A stretch of DNA of 33,444 nucleotides from Bacteroidales bacterium GP1. Its GTDB lineage: Bacteria; Bacteroidota; Bacteroidia; Bacteroidales; Muribaculaceae. The position numbers were made by a program, and so were the translations under genes. The stretch covers positions 42,914-76,357 of the forward strand of contig DAAI01000013.1 in the NCBI GenBank assembly GCA_001701105.1. The letters are read 5' to 3'. This document shows, in pieces, positions 31,055 through 33,444 of the stretch. The notes beneath the pieces are model-generated. The model worked only from the letters and a program-made list of their open reading frames with translations. It had not been told where the DNA came from and searched no databases. Position 1 is the first letter of the stretch. The number at the start of each line of letters is the position of its first letter.

Positions 31055-31071
31055 CCCAATAGCAAATCGAA

Positions 31072-32445
31072 ATGAAAAAATTTGGAATATTTTTGATGGC
31101 TGCAGCAGCACTCGGCTTCACTTCGTGCGAAGATACGAGCGACCTCGGTAAGATCCAGACAAGCTCCCAGCAGGAGATCATGTCGGCCGACGGCGTCACC
31201 GTAAGCCTTTCTCCCGAAGCCACTGCAGGAATCAACCTTGAGACAAACACCGCAGCCGCAGTGCCTGTGCTGGTGCTGAATGAGGCCAATACGCTGCCCG
31301 CTGGCGCGAAAGTGGCTTTCGATATGCAGATTGCCGGCAGCGAGAGCTTCGACAATGCCATTACTCTGGCCACATCCGCCAACGAGAATGTCTATAGTGT
31401 ATCCGCACAGGAGCTGGAGGACGCAATGGTGTCGATGTATAAGAATTCCCCCGTAGCCCAGAAGCCGTACATCCGCTTCCAGGGCTATGTGCTCAATGGA
31501 AACCAGAAATCGCTCCTCGGTGGCGAAGGCTTTTACTATATGCCCGCTCAGGTAAGCATTACCCCGGTGGATATGAAGCTCGACGTGGAGAGTGCGTATT
31601 ATCTCGGAGGCACAGCAGGAAATATCAAGATGGAGCATAGTGACATCCATCCCTACGATGATCCGACTTTCGTGCTTATCTTTGAGGTTACCGCCGCTCA
31701 GGCAGGTGCCGGATTCAAATGGCAGATTGTTCCGGAATCACAGAAAGCCAATCCGGATCCCGCCAAATGCTACGGTCCTTCAAGTGCCAACACTCTTGCG
31801 CTTGGTGGCGAAGGCGACATCACCTCGCCCGGAAAATACCGCATCTCAGCCAATATGCTCACCAAGGAGTATAGCCTTACATATGCCTTCGAGGTGCTTT
31901 ATACCCCCGGCAGCGGCAATGGTTGGAGCCAGACAGCAAGCCAGTGCCTTTACACCAGCGATTACGCCAACTATTTCGGCGTGACAATCACGGGTGACGA
32001 AGGAGCGGCTGAAGGTGAGTTCAAACTTTGCGCCACAACCGACTGGAGCATGAACTGGGGTCTCGACGGAGGCGTTCTTACCCCCGGCGGCTCGAATATC
32101 AAGACTGAGCCCGCAGGTCTGTGGTGGGTTAGCGCAAACCTGAATAGCCTTACAATGGCTATGTGGCATGTAGATGTTATCGGCGTTATCGGCCTTAACG
32201 GCAACTGGAACGACGACATTGAAATGACCCCGAGCGAGAAAGGTCTGAAATGGACAGCTGAAATTACTGCCAACGATGCAACGGACTTCAAATTCCGCGT
32301 AAATCACGGTTGGGATGCCAACCTTGGAGGCGAGCTTAATCGCCTTGAGGCCGGTGGCCCGAACATACCGGTGGCAGCCGGTACATATACCGTTGTCCTC
32401 GACATGACCAGCGTGCCCTATACCTGCACCCTTACGAAGAAATAA
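31072..32445 (+). CDS. SusE/SusF-family outer-membrane lipoprotein
   Basis: A 457-residue lipoprotein with lipobox ALGFTSC (Cys at residue 19) and an N-terminal beta domain (VTVSLSPEATAGINLETNTAAAVPVLVLNEANTLPAGAKV). Further beta-rich modules include AYYLGGTAGNI and, near the C-terminus, VIGVIGLNGNWNDDIEMTP with FKFRVNHGWDANLGG. The GNW and HGW tryptophans resemble starch-binding modules of SusE/SusF. It is the last gene of the cassette, and a strong terminator follows. Confidence 0.83.
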   Translation: MKKFGIFLMAAAALGFTSCEDTSDLGKIQTSSQQEIMSADGVTVSLSPEATAGINLETNTAAAVPVLVLNEANTLPAGAKVAFDMQIAGSESFDNAITLATSANENVYSVSAQELEDAMVSMYKNSPVAQKPYIRFQGYVLNGNQKSLLGGEGFYYMPAQVSITPVDMKLDVESAYYLGGTAGNIKMEHSDIHPYDDPTFVLIFEVTAAQAGAGFKWQIVPESQKANPDPAKCYGPSSANTLALGGEGDITSPGKYRISANMLTKEYSLTYAFEVLYTPGSGNGWSQTASQCLYTSDYANYFGVTITGDEGAAEGEFKLCATTDWSMNWGLDGGVLTPGGSNIKTEPAGLWWVSANLNSLTMAMWHVDVIGVIGLNGNWNDDIEMTPSEKGLKWTAEITANDATDFKFRVNHGWDANLGGELNRLEAGGPNIPVAAGTYTVVLDMTSVPYTCTLTKK

Positions 32446-32494
32446 GTAGTGATGCAAGTCAGGAAATAAACATTTGCAATCCTTTCATACGACG

Positions 32495-32526
32495 AGTGCG
32501 GCCGATTCCTTTCGGCCGCACTTTTT
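32495..32526 (+). terminator. rho-independent terminator of the susCDEF cassette
   Basis: AGTGCGGCCGA (32495-32505) and TCGGCCGCACT (32512-32522) form a perfect 11-bp GC-rich stem with a 6-base loop, followed by a run of Ts to 32526. Confidence 0.92.
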
Positions 32527-32626
32527 GCGATGTAAAAATGCGAGGAACGAATCCTTCGTGTCTTATGCGAAAATCGAATTTGGCTAATGTTGGTGAATAA
32601 TTGTCAGGACGCCGACATTGCGAGAT

Positions 32627-33444
32627 TTATGTGCCGGGGGTGAGAGACTGGAGGGAGATGCGGGGGAAGGCATCGATAAATGAACCGGGAGTGGCGTTAA
32701 GGATGGTGACTCCCTGCTTTTCTGCATATCCTTTGATATCAAAATAGCTTTTAAAGGCAATGGCATAATTCTGATATACTTCATGGATATGGACGTTTCC
32801 GAACACCTCTTCCGCCCTGCGCAGCTCAAGGTCGTCGTCCTTATAGAAATGAGGTTGGACAGAGACTACGCGGTTGCGGTCGGTGACCCACAAGGTCTTT
32901 GCCCAGTTGTGGTCGGCTCCAATGAGCACAATATTCCTGAATCCTTCGCGGATAAGGTTCATAATCGATGGCACAAGCACATTGCGGGGTCGCGGCATGG
33001 CGAGGCCTGACTTATATAAGGGGTGCATGAGCCATTTCCATCCCTCGGCCGGAGTCATGTTGTACCATTTCACGGTCACATTATCCGGTAGTCGCTTCAC
33101 TTCCTTCATCTTCCTTGCCTTCACGGGCAAAAAGAGAGTCATGGGCCAATCTACCTCCGCAAGCGTCTGCCAGAGTTGGGGCACTTTGCCGGTCTTCTCC
33201 TTTGCAAAGAAAATCACGTCGGCAAGGATATAGAAATCCGGTTTAAGGTCGCGGAACTCGGGAGTCAGGGCAGAGAAATTCACGGCGAGCCGAGGGTGGG
33301 ACATAAGGAGATCCCGGTGGTTGTCGATTGCGTCTCGGAGGGATGGGCCGTTGCCCATCACGATTACGGATCCGGCGCGTGGAGGCATAGCGGGGCTCGG
33401 ACGCCGCGACATCAGGGGTATTTTGATCAGCGAGGCCGCGGAAT
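32627..33444 (-). CDS. DUF115/MptE-like protein, probably incomplete at the window edge
   Basis: The stop is at 32629-32627. An ATG at 33412-33410 (MSRRPSPAMPPRAGS) gives 261 residues, but the frame is open to the right edge, so the true start may lie outside. The core SVIVMGNGPSLRDAIDN, followed by AVNFSAL, PDFYILADVIFF, and NIVLIGADHNWAKTLWV, resembles DUF115 proteins. These have a Rossmann-like GNGPSL motif and are often found with capsule or surface-glycan genes, or are related to archaeal MptE. The reaction is not known; a glycosyltransferase-associated role is only an inference. Confidence 0.7.
   Translation of the reverse strand, partial: SAASLIKIPLMSRRPSPAMPPRAGSVIVMGNGPSLRDAIDNHRDLLMSHPRLAVNFSALTPEFRDLKPDFYILADVIFFAKEKTGKVPQLWQTLAEVDWPMTLFLPVKARKMKEVKRLPDNVTVKWYNMTPAEGWKWLMHPLYKSGLAMPRPRNVLVPSIMNLIREGFRNIVLIGADHNWAKTLWVTDRNRVVSVQPHFYKDDDLELRRAEEVFGNVHIHEVYQNYAIAFKSYFDIKGYAEKQGVTILNATPGSFIDAFPRISLQSLTPGT

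Overview
The window looks like a chromosomal segment of a gut member of the Bacteroidales, most plausibly a Muribaculaceae-like bacterium. The evidence is a SusC/SusD/SusE-type outer-membrane cassette, a PorZ-like protein of the type IX secretion system, several TAnnTTTG promoter boxes typical of Bacteroidota, and Bacteroidales housekeeping genes (ATP-type PEP carboxykinase, the fused TGS-like/uridine-kinase protein). The family-level assignment is inference; the phylum and order are well supported.

Layout. 1-354 (-): 5' end of a sialate O-acetylesterase-like secreted enzyme. 697-3372 (+): PorZ-like two-propeller protein. 3529-6447 (+): a compact three-gene steroid cluster consisting of a 3-oxo-5-alpha-steroid 4-dehydrogenase (5AR), an old-yellow-enzyme flavin reductase (5BR-like) and a short-chain dehydrogenase (HSDH-like). 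This is the gene set described in other Bacteroidota for making allo/iso-allo bile acids. It is followed, after a perfect operator-like palindrome, by a long-chain acyl-CoA ligase (6574-8394). 8431-9699 (-): an AAA/DUF4143 ATPase preceded by a palindrome and 2.5 tandem 32-bp repeats. 9916-12198 (-): a tight three-gene operon of a DUF1963/YwqG-like protein and two mutually paralogous uncharacterised proteins. 12509-13018 (+): GNAT acetyltransferase. 13101-19075 (+): a packed run of GH115 alpha-glucuronidase, tilS, a nucleoside kinase and a YfcE-type phosphoesterase, ending at a terminator shared with convergent pckA (19195-20799, -). 21120-21202 (+): tRNA-Tyr(GTA) with its own promoter and terminator. 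21322-24530 (+): an operon of lipoprotein, ABC ATPase and FtsX/MacB-type permease. 24797-32445 (+): susC-susD-susE-susF-like cassette ending at a strong terminator. 32627-33444 (-): a DUF115-like protein whose reading frame is open at the right edge.

How the genes work together. The strongest biological story is the 5AR-5BR-HSDH cluster. It has its own near-perfect promoter abutting the first codon, and its second and third genes overlap, so flavin reduction, 5-alpha reduction and 3-oxo/3-hydroxy conversion of a steroid nucleus would be co-produced. The SusCDEF cassette would bind and import a glycan, but no glycoside hydrolase or regulator is linked to it in the window, so the substrate cannot be assigned. 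GH115 and the sialate esterase suggest access to decorated plant or host glycans from dispersed genes.
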